This document shows positions 24,661 to 35,100 of a DNA stretch of 64,000 nt, piece after piece. Every line of letters begins with the position of its first letter. Positions within the stretch are counted from its first letter, which is position 1. The stretch lies in assembly GCA_023450745.1 (NCBI GenBank), contig JAEXGR010000027.1, positions 4,121-68,120 of the forward strand, in the 5' to 3' direction. Made by a program: the position numbers and the translations under genes. Origin of the DNA: Synergistota bacterium (GTDB lineage: Bacteria > Synergistota > Synergistia > Synergistales > Synergistaceae). The notes below the pieces were generated by a model. The model saw nothing but the letters and a program-made list of their open reading frames with translations, was not told where the DNA came from and ran no database searches.

Positions 24661-24784
24661 CCGCTGATTAGATGTGCCAGGCGCTAAACGCATCAGGCCC
24701 AGAGCGGCGCGGAGGCGTATATTGATACGTTGGAGCGACGGGCGGGGCCTGCTGCGTGACGCGAATGGCGCATATAATCAGCGG
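24661..24784. other. Long imperfect inverted repeat in the leader of transporter copy 1
   Basis: The outer 18 bases (24661-24678) pair with 24767-24784 with two mismatches, and pairing continues inward (for example CATCAGGCCC with GGGGCCTGCTG) to an apical CGTAT-ATTG-ATACG stem. The whole 124-base block could fold as one long hairpin in RNA of either strand. It lies in the 537-base gap between the two paralogues and has no protein-coding sense. Confidence 0.6.
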
Positions 24785-24798
24785 TTCCTTAGATATCT

Positions 24799-24823
24799 AA
24801 AAAAACGGGAAGATCTCCCCGTT
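24799..24823 (-). terminator. Terminator-like hairpin upstream of transporter copy 1
   Basis: On the minus strand AACGGG and CCCGTT pair across an 8-base loop (GAGATCTT), followed by T7. It precedes the transporter gene by about 235 bases. A 12-bp palindrome TTAGATATCTAA (24789-24800) abuts it. Either it ends readthrough from copy 2 or it is an attenuator. Confidence 0.55.
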
Positions 24824-25032
24824 GCCGAATTATGGAAAGTTTCGCAGCTTTATAATCTAAAATCAATTCGCAGGTTGCGAACATTTTATTATTTTACCGT
24901 TTATTTTAGCCATTCACCCATCTTTATAAGGTTTTCTTGCCACAATATTGGATATTATAAATGATAATCAGAAAAAAGTCTTTGAATTCTAATGTGCAAA
25001 CGACTAAAAAATCTCCGTTCGGTTGTGCTTTT

Positions 25033-25079
25033 AGACAAAAGAGAGCGCGGCGGTCTCGCCGCCGCGCTCTCTTTTGTCT
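25033..25079 (-). terminator. Strong terminator after transporter copy 2
   Basis: Perfect 21-bp stem (25033-25053 with 25059-25079) with loop TCTCG; the stem includes an AAAAGAGAG/CTCTCTTTT segment. It lies 23 bases past the stop of the minus-strand gene. Confidence 0.85.
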
Positions 25080-25102
25080 TTTTGATATATCAGTTATTAT
25101 CC

Positions 25103-26194
25103 CTATTTCGCGATCTTCTTCGTAATGCCGAAGCTTTTTGCGAGCATGAAGAATATCAGAAGGATTCCGACGTAACCGTTCACGCCGTAGATGACGTTGA
25201 CGATCTGGCGGAAGGGCAGCTCGAGCGCCACAAAACAGGCGGCCGCGGCGAGCCCGGCGGTGAGGCCGTAGAACTTCGTCGTCTTTTCCGGCGCGAATCT
25301 CGCCGAGACCGACCAGAGAAGCGGCACGGCGGTCGTATAGATACCGGCCATGATGATGACTGAAAAGACGGCGGCGAGCGGCGGCCAAATCTTTTCGGCG
25401 ATGACGAGCGAGGGGATGTCTGAGGTGTAGAGGTCCTGGAGGCTCGAGAGGAGCCCGAGCATCAGGATCAGCGCGCCGGCTACAAAGCCGATGGCGCCGA
25501 GCGTCGTTCCGAGGACGGCCTCTTTCTTGCTGTTTGCCTTGGCGCCCATCGCCGCGAGGAAGGCCGCGAGCCAGAGCATGCAGAATCCGACGTAGGAGGT
25601 GCCGGACATGAACCAATTGCTGCCGACCCTTGTGATGTCAAGCTCGCCCGAGGCGATCAGCCGTGCGCCCTCGGCGATTCCGCCGGGGTTCGTCACGATG
25701 GCGGCGAGCCCGACGCCGATGGCGATTACGACGATCAGCGGCCCGATCGAGCCGATGACGTCAACAATCTTGCCGAGGCCGAATACGACGGTGCCGGCGG
25801 AAATCGCCATCATGAGGATCGCGCCCAGGACCGGCGAGATATGGTAATACTGATTGACTGTCGCGCCCGCGCCGCCGAGCATGACGATGTACGACATATA
25901 GATGAAGGCGATCGAGAAGTAGTCGTAAAAGCCTCCGATATATTTGCCGCAGTAGTAGCGGTAGATGTCATTGGTGTTATGGAAATGCTCGTTGAAGCCG
26001 GCGACGATGAAGTCCCCCCCGACGTAGACGAAGCATATCAGCACGAAGAGCCCGACCAGGAAGCCCTGGTAACCGTAAGCGGCGAAGTACTGGAATACTT
26101 CCTGTCCGGTTGCGAAACCGGCGCCTATTAAGAACGCGATAAACGCACCCGCGAACTTCACCACATTAAGCCAGCTAACTTTGTTCCCACTCAT
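25103..26194 (-). CDS. YkvI-like polytopic membrane transporter, copy 2
   Basis: 363 residues, full-length paralogue of the gene at 23477-24565, sharing V-S-W-x-N-V-V-K-F-A-G-A-F, 'Y-R-Y-Y-C-G-(K/R)-Y-I-G-G-F-Y-D-Y-F', 'S-Y-V-G-F-x-M-L-W-L-A-A-F-L-A-A-M-G' and the C-terminal 'Y-G-(V/I)-N-G-Y-V-G-I'. About ten membrane segments are visible. The two copies are not an operon: each has its own leader, and a strong terminator separates them. This suggests tandem duplication followed by separate regulation. Substrate unknown; related proteins are annotated only as membrane proteins. Confidence 0.8.
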   Translation of the reverse strand: MSGNKVSWLNVVKFAGAFIAFLIGAGFATGQEVFQYFAAYGYQGFLVGLFVLICFVYVGGDFIVAGFNEHFHNTNDIYRYYCGKYIGGFYDYFSIAFIYMSYIVMLGGAGATVNQYYHISPVLGAILMMAISAGTVVFGLGKIVDVIGSIGPLIVVIAIGVGLAAIVTNPGGIAEGARLIASGELDITRVGSNWFMSGTSYVGFCMLWLAAFLAAMGAKANSKKEAVLGTTLGAIGFVAGALILMLGLLSSLQDLYTSDIPSLVIAEKIWPPLAAVFSVIIMAGIYTTAVPLLWSVSARFAPEKTTKFYGLTAGLAAAACFVALELPFRQIVNVIYGVNGYVGILLIFFMLAKSFGITKKIAK

Positions 26195-26249
26195 AAGACA
26201 GCACGACCTTTCCTTGATAATGATTTGAGCGACGCCTGAGAATACGTTT

Positions 26250-26317
26250 CATAAATATTTTTTATAGCTTGATATTTATGATAAATTTAACATATCATAG
26301 TTTTAGTCCTATGTAAA
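26250..26317 (-). promoter_or_regulatory. Promoter and leader palindrome for transporter copy 2
   Basis: On the minus strand TTTACA (complement of 26312-26317), a 17-base spacer ending in TGA, then TATGTT (complement of 26289-26294), an extended -10. In the 95-base leader, CATAAATAT (26250-26258) and ATATTTATG (26272-26280) form a 9-bp inverted repeat that could be an operator. Confidence 0.55.
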
Positions 26318-26611
26318 AATGTAATTATGTATTCTAAGAATTTTTATTCTATACAACAATTGTGATACCCATTTCACAATTAAAAATTTATGCTTAAATA
26401 TAAATGAAAATTTTAGCTTTTTGGCCGCTCATTTTGCTCCGGCGGCCGCCGGCCTCGCCGCGTGTTCGCCGCGCGCGCCGGGCGACCGCATTTACTTTTT
26501 GTGGAGCAAGAAAAATTTGCGGGTTAAGAGCCGTCTTGAGCATCGCCTTTTTCTTGCTTCGACGGTCGTGTCCGCTCGATATCGTGCGGGAACCAAAGGG
26601 TAAGAAACGAG

Positions 26612-26731
26612 ACATGGCGGGCTTAAAATCAAGGTCAAGGTCAACACTCCTTCCGACCCGGCGGAAAACCGCCGCCGGCCCACCTTCCTCAAGGAGGAAG
26701 GCGAAAAGATAAAGGCCAGCTCAGGTCAAGG
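26612..26731 (+). repeat. Dispersed intergenic repeat, copy left of the group II intron
   Basis: About 120 bases, nearly identical to 28743-28861. Its core (26633-26685, GGTCAAGGTCAACACTCC ... CCGCCGGCCCACCT) recurs at 28764, at 28854 and, inverted, at 59719-59771 and 63779-63831. The rest of the gap 26318-26611 shows AT-rich sequence and then GC-rich non-coding sequence with no gene I can support. Confidence 0.8.
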
Positions 26732-26806
26732 TTTATGCTCCTTGGCCGCCAGCCTTGTTTTCGGCTCCCTCGCGAGGGGCTCCGGCCGCAGGCCGGTGGA
26801 GGAGTT

Positions 26807-28690
26807 GTGCGCCCGACATGTACGTAAGCTAGGCGGTGAAAGTCCGCTACAGGCATTGCAGTGGGAACTGTTAGCCAAAGGCAAGGGTGTCCATCGTGAG
26901 GTGGAATCTGAAGGAAGCCGGAGGCAAAACCTCGGTCCGACGAACAGAAATCGCATATGAGGCATCATGAGGCGGACAAGTCTACATCCCAAGACAAAGT
27001 CCTACACTGCACGAAACCCCATGGTGTAAATGCGGCGGATAGATGAGGGGGAAAGCGTACGTACTTACTCGGGGAGATCTTGCGGGGGCTTATACTGAGT
27101 GCAATCTGCCTGGAGACAGGCGGATGAACCGCAAGAAGTCAGCAGAAGCCATAGTACAGAATGGAAATTGACATTCAGGAAGGGCCGAACGATAACAAAC
27201 TTCTTAGAAGCAGGAAGGTGGGGCAATGCGAAGAAAGCAGAAAACTGTGCAAACAGGCTATTCATGTGAGAACAAGCTGGAAGCGGCAGGTAACATGAAA
27301 GCGCCGAGTGCTGCCCACACGGAAAACGGAAGAGAAGAAAGAGAGCAAATGCTGCTCGAACGTATCCTCACCAGAGCGAATATGGCCGAGGCGTACAAAA
27401 GGGTAGTTAAAAACGGCGGTTCAGCAGGCGCGGATGGAATGACAGTCGCAGCGATGTCCGGGTATCTTAAAGAACACTATCCGGAACTGGTCCAAAGCCT
27501 CTACGATGGGAGCTACACCCCCACAGCGGTCAAAAGAGTGGAAATCCCCAAAGCGGACGGAAGCAAGCGCAAACTTGGAATACCGACGGTAATAGACCGT
27601 ATGATACAACAGGCAATCTCGCAAGTTCTGACGCCGATATTCGAAAAGACATTTTCGGAAAACAGCTACGGATTCCGGCCCGGGAAAAGCGCTCATCAGG
27701 CCATAGAGCAGGCAAGAAAATATAACGACCAGGGATACAGAGTGGCGGTGGACATAGACCTGTCTAAATACTTTGACACGGTAAACCACAGCCTTCTCAT
27801 AAAGATGCTCAGAGAAGAAATAAAAGACGAGCGAGTAATATGGCTCATCAGAAAATACCTCAAAAGCGGAGTTCTGGACAAAGGACTTATCAGCCCGACC
27901 ACAGAAGGCACGCCGCAGGGAGGAAACCTTTCACCTCTTCTCTCAAACATCTACCTCACGAAATTTGACAGACTGCTCGAAAACAGAGGACACAAATTCG
28001 TGAGATACGCGGACGACTGCAACATATACGTCAAAAGCCCAAGAGCGGCCCAAAGAGTAATGTCAAGCTGTGTAGAATACCTTGAGGGTCCCCTGAAACT
28101 TCGTGTGAACCGCAAGAAAAGCTGCATAGGAAGCCCGTCCAAACTCAAATTCCTTGGTTTCTCCATAAAACAAATCAAAGGAGAAAGCAGGATAAGCCTG
28201 CATGAAGAAAGCTTAAAGCGTTTCAAAGACAAAATCCGAATCCTGACAGCCAGAAATCAAGGCCGTGCAATAGCGGCCATCCTGCTGAACCTCAGAAAAT
28301 ACACGACAGGCTGGTTGGGCTACTATGCCATAGCCTGCATGAAAAGCATAATGAAAGAGCTGACATGTTGGATAAGGCGGAGGATGCGTCAGATATACTG
28401 GAAACAGTGGAAAAGAATCTGGCCCAGATATCAGAACCTCAGGCGTCTTGGAGCCGGGCACAGAGACGCGTGGCGATGGGCGAACAGCAGACTTGGATGC
28501 TGGCATATAGCCAGAACATGGATACTGACCACAACCTTGACGAACAAATACCTTGCCTTACAAGGATACGACGACATATCCCTGCGATATGAAGCAATGC
28601 ACTCTCGTTATCGAACCGCCGTATACCGAACGGTACGTACGGTGGTGTGAGAGGACGGCCTCTCAATTAATGGGAGGCCTCCTACTCGAT
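26807..28690 (+). mobile_element. Group II intron with reverse transcriptase/maturase
   Basis: The 5' end G-T-G-C-G-C-C-C at 26807 is the usual start of bacterial group II introns. Domain V is recognisable near 28612-28655 (GCCGTATACC-GAACGGTACGTACGGTGGTG) and domain VI follows, ending CCTCCTACTCGAT at about 28690. About 420 bases of structured non-coding RNA (domains I-III and part of IV) precede the reading frame. Boundaries are inferred from motifs. It sits just after a CTCCGGCC-GCA-GGCCGG hairpin and lies between two 120-base repeats, in non-coding DNA, so no host gene is interrupted. Confidence 0.85.
27226..28650 (+). CDS. ltrA: Group II intron-encoded reverse transcriptase/maturase
   Basis: 474-residue LtrA-type protein that splices and mobilises its intron. 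The reverse transcriptase core is complete: 'K-A-D-G-S-K-R-K-L-G-I-P-T-V-I-D-R', 'Y-G-F-R-P-G-K-S-A-H-Q-A', 'D-I-D-L-S-K-Y-F-D-T-V', 'G-T-P-Q-G-G-N-L-S-P-L-L-S-N' and the catalytic Y-A-D-D. A maturase (X) domain follows, ending in the conserved 'N-K-Y-L-A-L-Q-G-Y-D-D-I-S-L-R-Y-E'. No HNH endonuclease domain is visible, which fits lineages that insert without second-strand cleavage. The stop codon falls inside intron domain V. The protein looks intact, so the element may still be active. Confidence 0.93.
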   Translation: MRRKQKTVQTGYSCENKLEAAGNMKAPSAAHTENGREEREQMLLERILTRANMAEAYKRVVKNGGSAGADGMTVAAMSGYLKEHYPELVQSLYDGSYTPTAVKRVEIPKADGSKRKLGIPTVIDRMIQQAISQVLTPIFEKTFSENSYGFRPGKSAHQAIEQARKYNDQGYRVAVDIDLSKYFDTVNHSLLIKMLREEIKDERVIWLIRKYLKSGVLDKGLISPTTEGTPQGGNLSPLLSNIYLTKFDRLLENRGHKFVRYADDCNIYVKSPRAAQRVMSSCVEYLEGPLKLRVNRKKSCIGSPSKLKFLGFSIKQIKGESRISLHEESLKRFKDKIRILTARNQGRAIAAILLNLRKYTTGWLGYYAIACMKSIMKELTCWIRRRMRQIYWKQWKRIWPRYQNLRRLGAGHRDAWRWANSRLGCWHIARTWILTTTLTNKYLALQGYDDISLRYEAMHSRYRTAVYRTVRTVV

Positions 28691-28742
28691 GCGACCTCCA
28701 TCAACAGTACGGGCACGCTTGTCTTTAGCGATATGCGAAGTA

Positions 28743-28907
28743 ACATGGCGGGCTTAAAATCAAGGTCAAGGTCAACACTCCTTCCGGCCCGGCGGAAAAC
28801 GCCACCGGCCCACCTTCCTCAAGGAGGAAGGCGAAAAGATAAAGGCCAGCTCAGGTCAAGGTCAACACTCCTTCCGGGCCGGCGGAAAACCGCCGCCGGC
28901 CCGCCTT
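28743..28907 (+). repeat. Dispersed intergenic repeat, copies right of the intron
   Basis: 28743-28861 repeats 26612-26731 almost exactly, and a second partial unit (28854-28907) follows in tandem, sharing GGTCAAGGTCAACACTCC and the GGCGGAAAACCGCCGCC hairpin. The surrounding gap 28691-29008 contains no supportable gene. Confidence 0.8.
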
Positions 28908-29008
28908 CCGTATGCCGGTGACGGTCGGCCTGATCGCCGTCAGCGCGGCGCGCGAAAAAAAATATTTTCAAACGACGCTCCGGCGGGGTGAAAGACTTCC
29001 GCATACAG

Positions 29009-29056
29009 AAAAAAGCTTCCGGGCGGACTCAGAGTCCATTGCCCGGAAGCTTTTTT
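29009..29056. terminator. Strong bidirectional terminator after the adhesin operon
   Basis: Perfect 16-bp stem AAAAAAGCTTCCGGGC (29009-29024) and GCCCGGAAGCTTTTTT (29041-29056), with an inner GGACT-CAG-AGTCC stem. It has T6 or A6 on both sides and lies 55 bases past the stop of the giant gene. Confidence 0.92.
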
Positions 29057-29111
29057 ATTCAGCGCTGAAATGCGGACATGCCGCCGTTTTCGCCGCCCGC
29101 GCCGCGGCTTG

Positions 29112-32100
29112 TCAGCCTTTCGTGTGCGTCGTCAGCTGTTGGATTATTTCGTCTTCTATCTTCAGCGTCACTGTTTGGCCTTCGTACGCTCCGATGTAGA
29201 AGCTGTAGCCGACGCCGTTTTCCGTGCCGTGTATTGGGCTCGCCTCCCACATGCCGTCCGCGGCGTCGTCCAGTACGTCGGAGAGCGTCACGCGGTCTGC
29301 GTGGTCGCCGTTGATCGTCAGCGTATTGCGCGCGTCCGTCATCTCGAAGACATCCTTCGCGGTGAGATTTTCCAGCGAATGGTCGCCGCCGCCGAGGTCG
29401 AAACGCTCGATGTTTGCGATGCGGTTTGCCGCGCCGCCGCTGAAATCGATTGTTGAATCCGCATGGCCGAAGGTGAGCGTGTCGTCGCCGAGGCCGCCGT
29501 CGTTCATCGTACCCGCGTCGTAGGCGAGCGTGTCGTCGTATATCTCGCGCGCCACGTTCAGCGTCACCGTCTCGTCCGGCGTCGCCGCGTCGCGGTCGAA
29601 ATCGCCCGTCGCCGTGTAAACGTAGTGCGAGCCGTCGACGGAGAGCGCCGGCGCGTTCCATGAGAACTCCTGCGAGTGCGCCGTATTGAAGGCGTCCTCC
29701 GCGCCGCCCGTGACCTCCAGCGTATGTTCGCTGCCGGTGACGGAGTAGACGCTGTAAGGGGTGACGTTGTAGATTTCCTGCGCCGCGGCGCTGGAGAGGT
29801 TCAGCGTGTCGAATGTCTGTCCCGCGTCGGCGAGGCTGGAGAAGTCCACCAGGCCGCCGGCGTCGAAGGTCATTACATGCGATTCCGCCGCCCCCGAGAG
29901 CGGCGAGCCGTAATCGCCGTAATCGAAGGAACCGGCGTCATCGGGCACGATAATCGGCTCGGCGGCGGCGGCCGCGAGCGGCGCAAAGGCCATCGCCGTC
30001 ATCAGGCTCATCGAGGCGATGCCGTTTATGGTGACGTTCACGCCGCCGTCGACGTTTATCGTTGCTTCGCCGTTCGTATAGGTACGCCATCCCTCAGACG
30101 TATTCCCGCCCTTCGTCCAACCGTCGGAGAGCGCGAGCGTATCGTCATTGCCGCCCATTATCCGTAGCGTGTTTTCGTCGCCGGTCATATTCTTCACCGC
30201 GTCCGCCGTGACGTTGGTCAGAGAATGCGCGCCGTCGCTCATATCTATTATTTCGATATTTTTGATGGTTGTGGTCGCCGTGAAATCGATATCGTTCTTG
30301 CCGCTGTTTGCCTCCTCGCGGAAGTTCGCCAGATAGAGCGTGTCCGTGCCGTCTCCGCCGTCGTAGCTGCCGTCACCGCCGTAGATCAGCCTGTCGTCGC
30401 CCGTCGTCGGCGCGGACGCCGAGACGGTGATATCGAACTTATCTCCGAAATGCCCGGTATTCTCCAAAATATGCGTCGATTCCTCATAGCCGCTCTGCGC
30501 GCCTGGCTCCACCGTCCAGGCGTCAACCGTGACGTGTGTCTTGCCCACGTTGGGGCTGAGGATCTTAATATCGTTTATCTTGTCCAGAGCGATGCCGGAG
30601 ATAGTGTATTTGCCTTCCTCATAGGCGGTGGTCACGGATTCGTAGCTGTCGACGGTCCCGTCTCCATTGATGTCGTGGGCGATGAAGAACGACGCGCCGT
30701 CGCCGAGACCGCTAAGCGTCACCGTCGCCGTTTCATGCCCCGTGCCAGAGGTATCGTTGACCATCGCGTTGAGGTTGAGATCGATGTACTCCCCCGCATT
30801 GCCGAAGGTCAGCGTCGGCGTGAAGTCGGAGAAGCCGTCCGCCGTCGGATGGAAGGTGAGCAAGAAGCGGTCGGTGTTTTCCCTGCCCGTGCCCAGCGCC
30901 GTTTCACCGGTGACGACCGTCATCGTGAGGTCCTGCGTGCCGCTGTAATGGTTGAGGCCGGTTATCTTTATGTTGGTTGGCAGTTTTCCCGCGCTGTCGG
31001 TGGAGAGCACCCACTCATAGAGTTGTTTCCCATCGTCGTCCGTCCCGGCCGCGACCTTCGCCGCCGTTTTTTCCACTTCGTCGGCGGTGTATTTGACGAT
31101 AAAGTTGTCGCTGTGATCCGCGTCGACGCCGGAGAGGACGACCGAGTATATCTTCTCCGAGCCGTCGTTGTCGAAACTCCCTTGCGTGGGCGGGGTCAAG
31201 ATCAGCGCGGCCTCGCCGTTTTCGTTGGCCTCGGTATCGGCGACGGTAAAGTTGTATTCAGAGTTTACCGGATTAACCGTCAGCTCCGAGTTTCCCGAGG
31301 CGGCGATTTCGTTTGCGGCCCTAGTTTCTTGCGATACGATCAGCGCGGTGACCGTGATATTCCCGGAATGATAATCGGCGGGCTGATAGGTCAGCGCCAG
31401 TTCGTCGCCGGCGCTGACGCCCTCGATGACGTAGTATTTCCCCGCCGCTATTCCGCGGTAGTCTCCTTCGGCAACTGTGGTCAGCGCATATGGTTTGCCG
31501 CCGTATGTTATGGTGTCGTTTTCCTGCGCGCCGTCGAGCTTCAGGAAGAGCTTGCCTTCGTGGAGGACACTTCCGTAATTGCCGTCATTGCCCGCGCCGA
31601 TGCTGACGGTGAAGCTGAAGGCGTTTCCATCACCGGGCTGGTTTTCTTCTATCATACCCGACGCCGGCACTATCGTTATCTCCATTGGGTCGGTCACCGG
31701 CGTCACCTCGGGGACGACCGCCATATCGCCGGTACCTGTCGGCACCTCGCCGTCGCTGTTCATATCCCAGCCTTTCGTATGCCAGGTGACGTTGAGATTC
31801 ATTCCGTCCTCGGTGTTGCCGTCGCTGTTGTTATTATAGTTTGGCGGCAGCGTCACCTTGATATTGTCAAGGACGGACTGCATCGCCGCATCATCGCCGA
31901 AGCCGCTGACCGTCACGGTTCCGTCCGCCGTTATCGTCACGCTGCCGCCCGTTACCGCGTCGCCGCTGACGACGGTACCCGCGGGCAGGCCGTTTATCTC
32001 GAAGGAGAAGCGGTATTCGGTATGCCCCTGTGACTTGTCTGCGTCGATCTGATATTCCGCTTTAATGAAGTCCCCGAGGCTGCATTCGGTGGCGTCCTCT

Positions 32101-35100
32101 GTCGTGCCGTCGCCTGCGGTCAGGGTGATGCGAGGCGCGGGGATGTCCTCCGCCGGGCCGCTTCCCGAGAAATTGATTTTGACGCCGAACTCGGCGCTGG
32201 TGGAGCTTATCGCCTCGTCGCCCTTCATGCTTCCCATCTCGTCCTGTGAGACCGCCGTCACTGTTACCTTGACGGCATCCTCACCGTTGAGCCCCCAGAT
32301 ATTCGGGTTGCCGCGGCCAATGGTGAAATCGAGCGTCGTCGTGAAGCTGGCGTGAGAGCTGTCAAATGCCTTGCCGGCGTCGACCGTCAGCAGCCAGCGC
32401 CCCGTTCCCGCGACGGCGCCGCTGTCCCCGAGGTAGGTCGCGCCGTTCACCGATATGCCGTCGGGCACGCCGTCAATGATCAGCTTGATGAAATGTTCGC
32501 TGCCGTCGGTATCATCCGGGGCGTTGACCGTCACATCGACGGAGAAGCTGTCCGCGTTGCCTGCGCCCACCGTCACCGTCGTGCCGCTCAGCGTGATTCC
32601 GCCATCCGCGTCGACGGTAATGTCACCGGCTCCGACGGCCTTCATAGTCGTCGGGTCCGTCACCGGTTTGAAGGTAATTTTGTAAGCGGTCTCGCCGGAG
32701 ATCACCGTTACCGGCGTCGATGTGGTAGACGTGCCCTCGCCGGTGTATTTTTCGTCCGTTATGGCGTATTTGATTGCCAGCGAATCGCCCTCACCGCCAG
32801 TACCGGAGTAATTTACGTCTCCCTTGACGAAGATTTTATTTATATCCTTGCCGTCGTCGGAAACGATTTTGTAATATTCAATGCCGTCAATCGTCTCTTT
32901 CGTCACGCCGCTGTCGGTGCCGGACGCGGCCTGTTGCAGCGTCATCGTCGTCGTTCCGCCGTCTTTGCTGTAAAGAACGCTGAAATTCTTGTCGTATCCC
33001 GGGCCGACCTCCATAGCCTTGATATATATCGCCTCGAGCGTTTCGTCCGTGTCGCCGTTTTCGTGTTGGATGGCGAAGGAGAGCCGCTGGAGCGCGTCTT
33101 CGTCCGCCGCGCCGGAGAGGTTGACCGTCGCCTCGGGCGTTGGCGTGACGGTGATGGCGACATCTGTCACCTCGGAGGTCACGGTATTGGAGTCAGGCGT
33201 GCCGTCCAGCGTAGAGTCGGTGTTCGTCGCTTGCACTTTGAAGGTTATCTCTCCGCTGAAATTTTCCGGCGTCTTTATATAGGCGTTGGTGTTGGCAATA
33301 TTGCCTTGGTCCATTGTGATGAGCCAAACGCGATTCGCGCCCTCGCCGCCCTTGAATTCCACCGCGCTTCCGTCAAGGGTAAACTCGGGAGCGAGGCCGG
33401 TCACCGTGAGCGTGACCTGCTCGGAGTTGTCGACGTTATCATCAGCCTTCACGATCAGCTTTCCCAACTTGATTTCGTCAGCCTCGGCCTGCGTTTCAGT
33501 GTAAGTGAGCTGTTCACTGCTGATGGTGACGGGGTCGGCGACGCTGTGTACGGTGACGGCGAGCTCCACATTATCTGACCACTTTGACGTTTTGTTGTTG
33601 CTCTCCACCGTCTGCGCCGTGACAGCCAGCTTGAAGTCGACGTTGCTGTCGGGCGGCGGCGTGATGGTGAGTGTCTTCGTGCTGTCGAAGCCGTTTATCG
33701 TCACGCTGCCGGTTTCATCGTCGATGCTGTAAACGGAATTGCCGTCATAAGTTATCTCGGAACCTCTGGGAATATCCTCTATCTTTACATTGAACGTCTC
33801 CGAGCCGTCGCTGCAGCTGGGCTTTATATGCAGAGCGATCGGCGTGTCCTCGTTGCCGATTGCCTGCGTCACCGCGATGGTGTCGACGCCGTCGGGGACG
33901 GGCGTGACCACCAGCACGGGCAGTATCATCTCGGCGGTGTTGCGGGCTATCTCGCCGGTGGAATCGCCGTCGGTATCGTAGGTCTCGACCCTGATCGTGA
34001 CTCCGTCCATCTTGCCGCTGAAATTTTCCGGCGGCGTGATCTTAAGGCCGTCCGTGAAGATGTCGATGCTATCGCTGGTGACGGATGTCTCCGCCGTGAG
34101 CGTCACCGTACCGTCCGTTCCCGCGGTGACGCCGTTGACCACGCTTCCCGCCGCAAGCCCCGATACGGTAACGACATACTTTTCGCTGCCGTCGGTATCG
34201 GCTGAGGTCACCGACGCTTTGAGATAGTCCGCGTCTATTTTCATCGTGCAGTCTTCCTCGATGACGATCATGCCGCTGCCGCCCTCTGTTTGCGCGGAGA
34301 TGGTTCCCGTCGCCGTGCCCTGACGGTCGGTTATGGTGATGTAGTCGTTGTCGATGGCGTTTTGCAGTTGTGTCTCTGTGGGCTCGGCGGTTGAGCCGCC
34401 GAGTGTGATCGTCGGCGTCGCGTCCGTCACGGCGAGGACGTCGACGGCGAACGTTTTTGTGTCCGTTGCAGAAACTGGTTTTCCGTCAACAATGAGCTGA
34501 GTTCCGTTGTCGTTTGTTTCGTAGCTGGTGACGCTGAGTTTGAGGCCGGTGATGTTTTTCCCGCTCTCTGCCTCCTGCCGTATCGTGAGCGCCTCGAACT
34601 CTGTCTGCGTGAGTTTCACGATGTCGGCACCGCTGATGTCGAGGCCGGTGTAGTGCAGGGATGTATCCAGATTACTAGAGGAGTTGACGATGGCTATCGT
34701 TATCTTGCCGCCTGTGGCGGTGAGTGCGGTATCTCCTTTATAAACAGTGGCTTTGCCGATATTCTCCAGCGTGATGTAGCCCAGCCGCTCGGGATGGTCG
34801 CCGGTGGTGCTGTCGCCGTTGCGGTCTATGTCGTCCGTGATTGTCGGCAGTTTGAGATTCATCGCGATCTTAGTGTCCTCGGTGCCGCTCGAAGTCGGCG
34901 TCGTCCACGTCGGCTTGTCGGCGACGGGCGTGACGGTGATGCCGAGCGTCGAGGTTTCCCCGTCGCTCGTCGTGTAGGTTATCTGCGGAACGGGGCCGCT
35001 GTAATTCTTCACCGGTGTGAATGTGTAGTTGCCGTTGGCCTGGATGGTGATATCGCCAAGTTTCGTCGTGCCGTCGTCGGCATATATCGCCGTCTTGCCC

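Noticed and set aside
24674..24964. Short plus-strand open frame between the two transporters
   Set aside because: It covers the long inverted repeat and terminator hairpin; no ribosome binding site and no protein-like character.
30225..32033. A 602-codon open frame on the plus strand opposite the giant adhesin gene, with several shorter ones around it
   Set aside because: Composition (Arg, Val, Gly, His rich, no recognisable domain) is that of an antisense shadow of a GC-rich repeat gene. The minus strand has a full, domain-rich protein within an operon.
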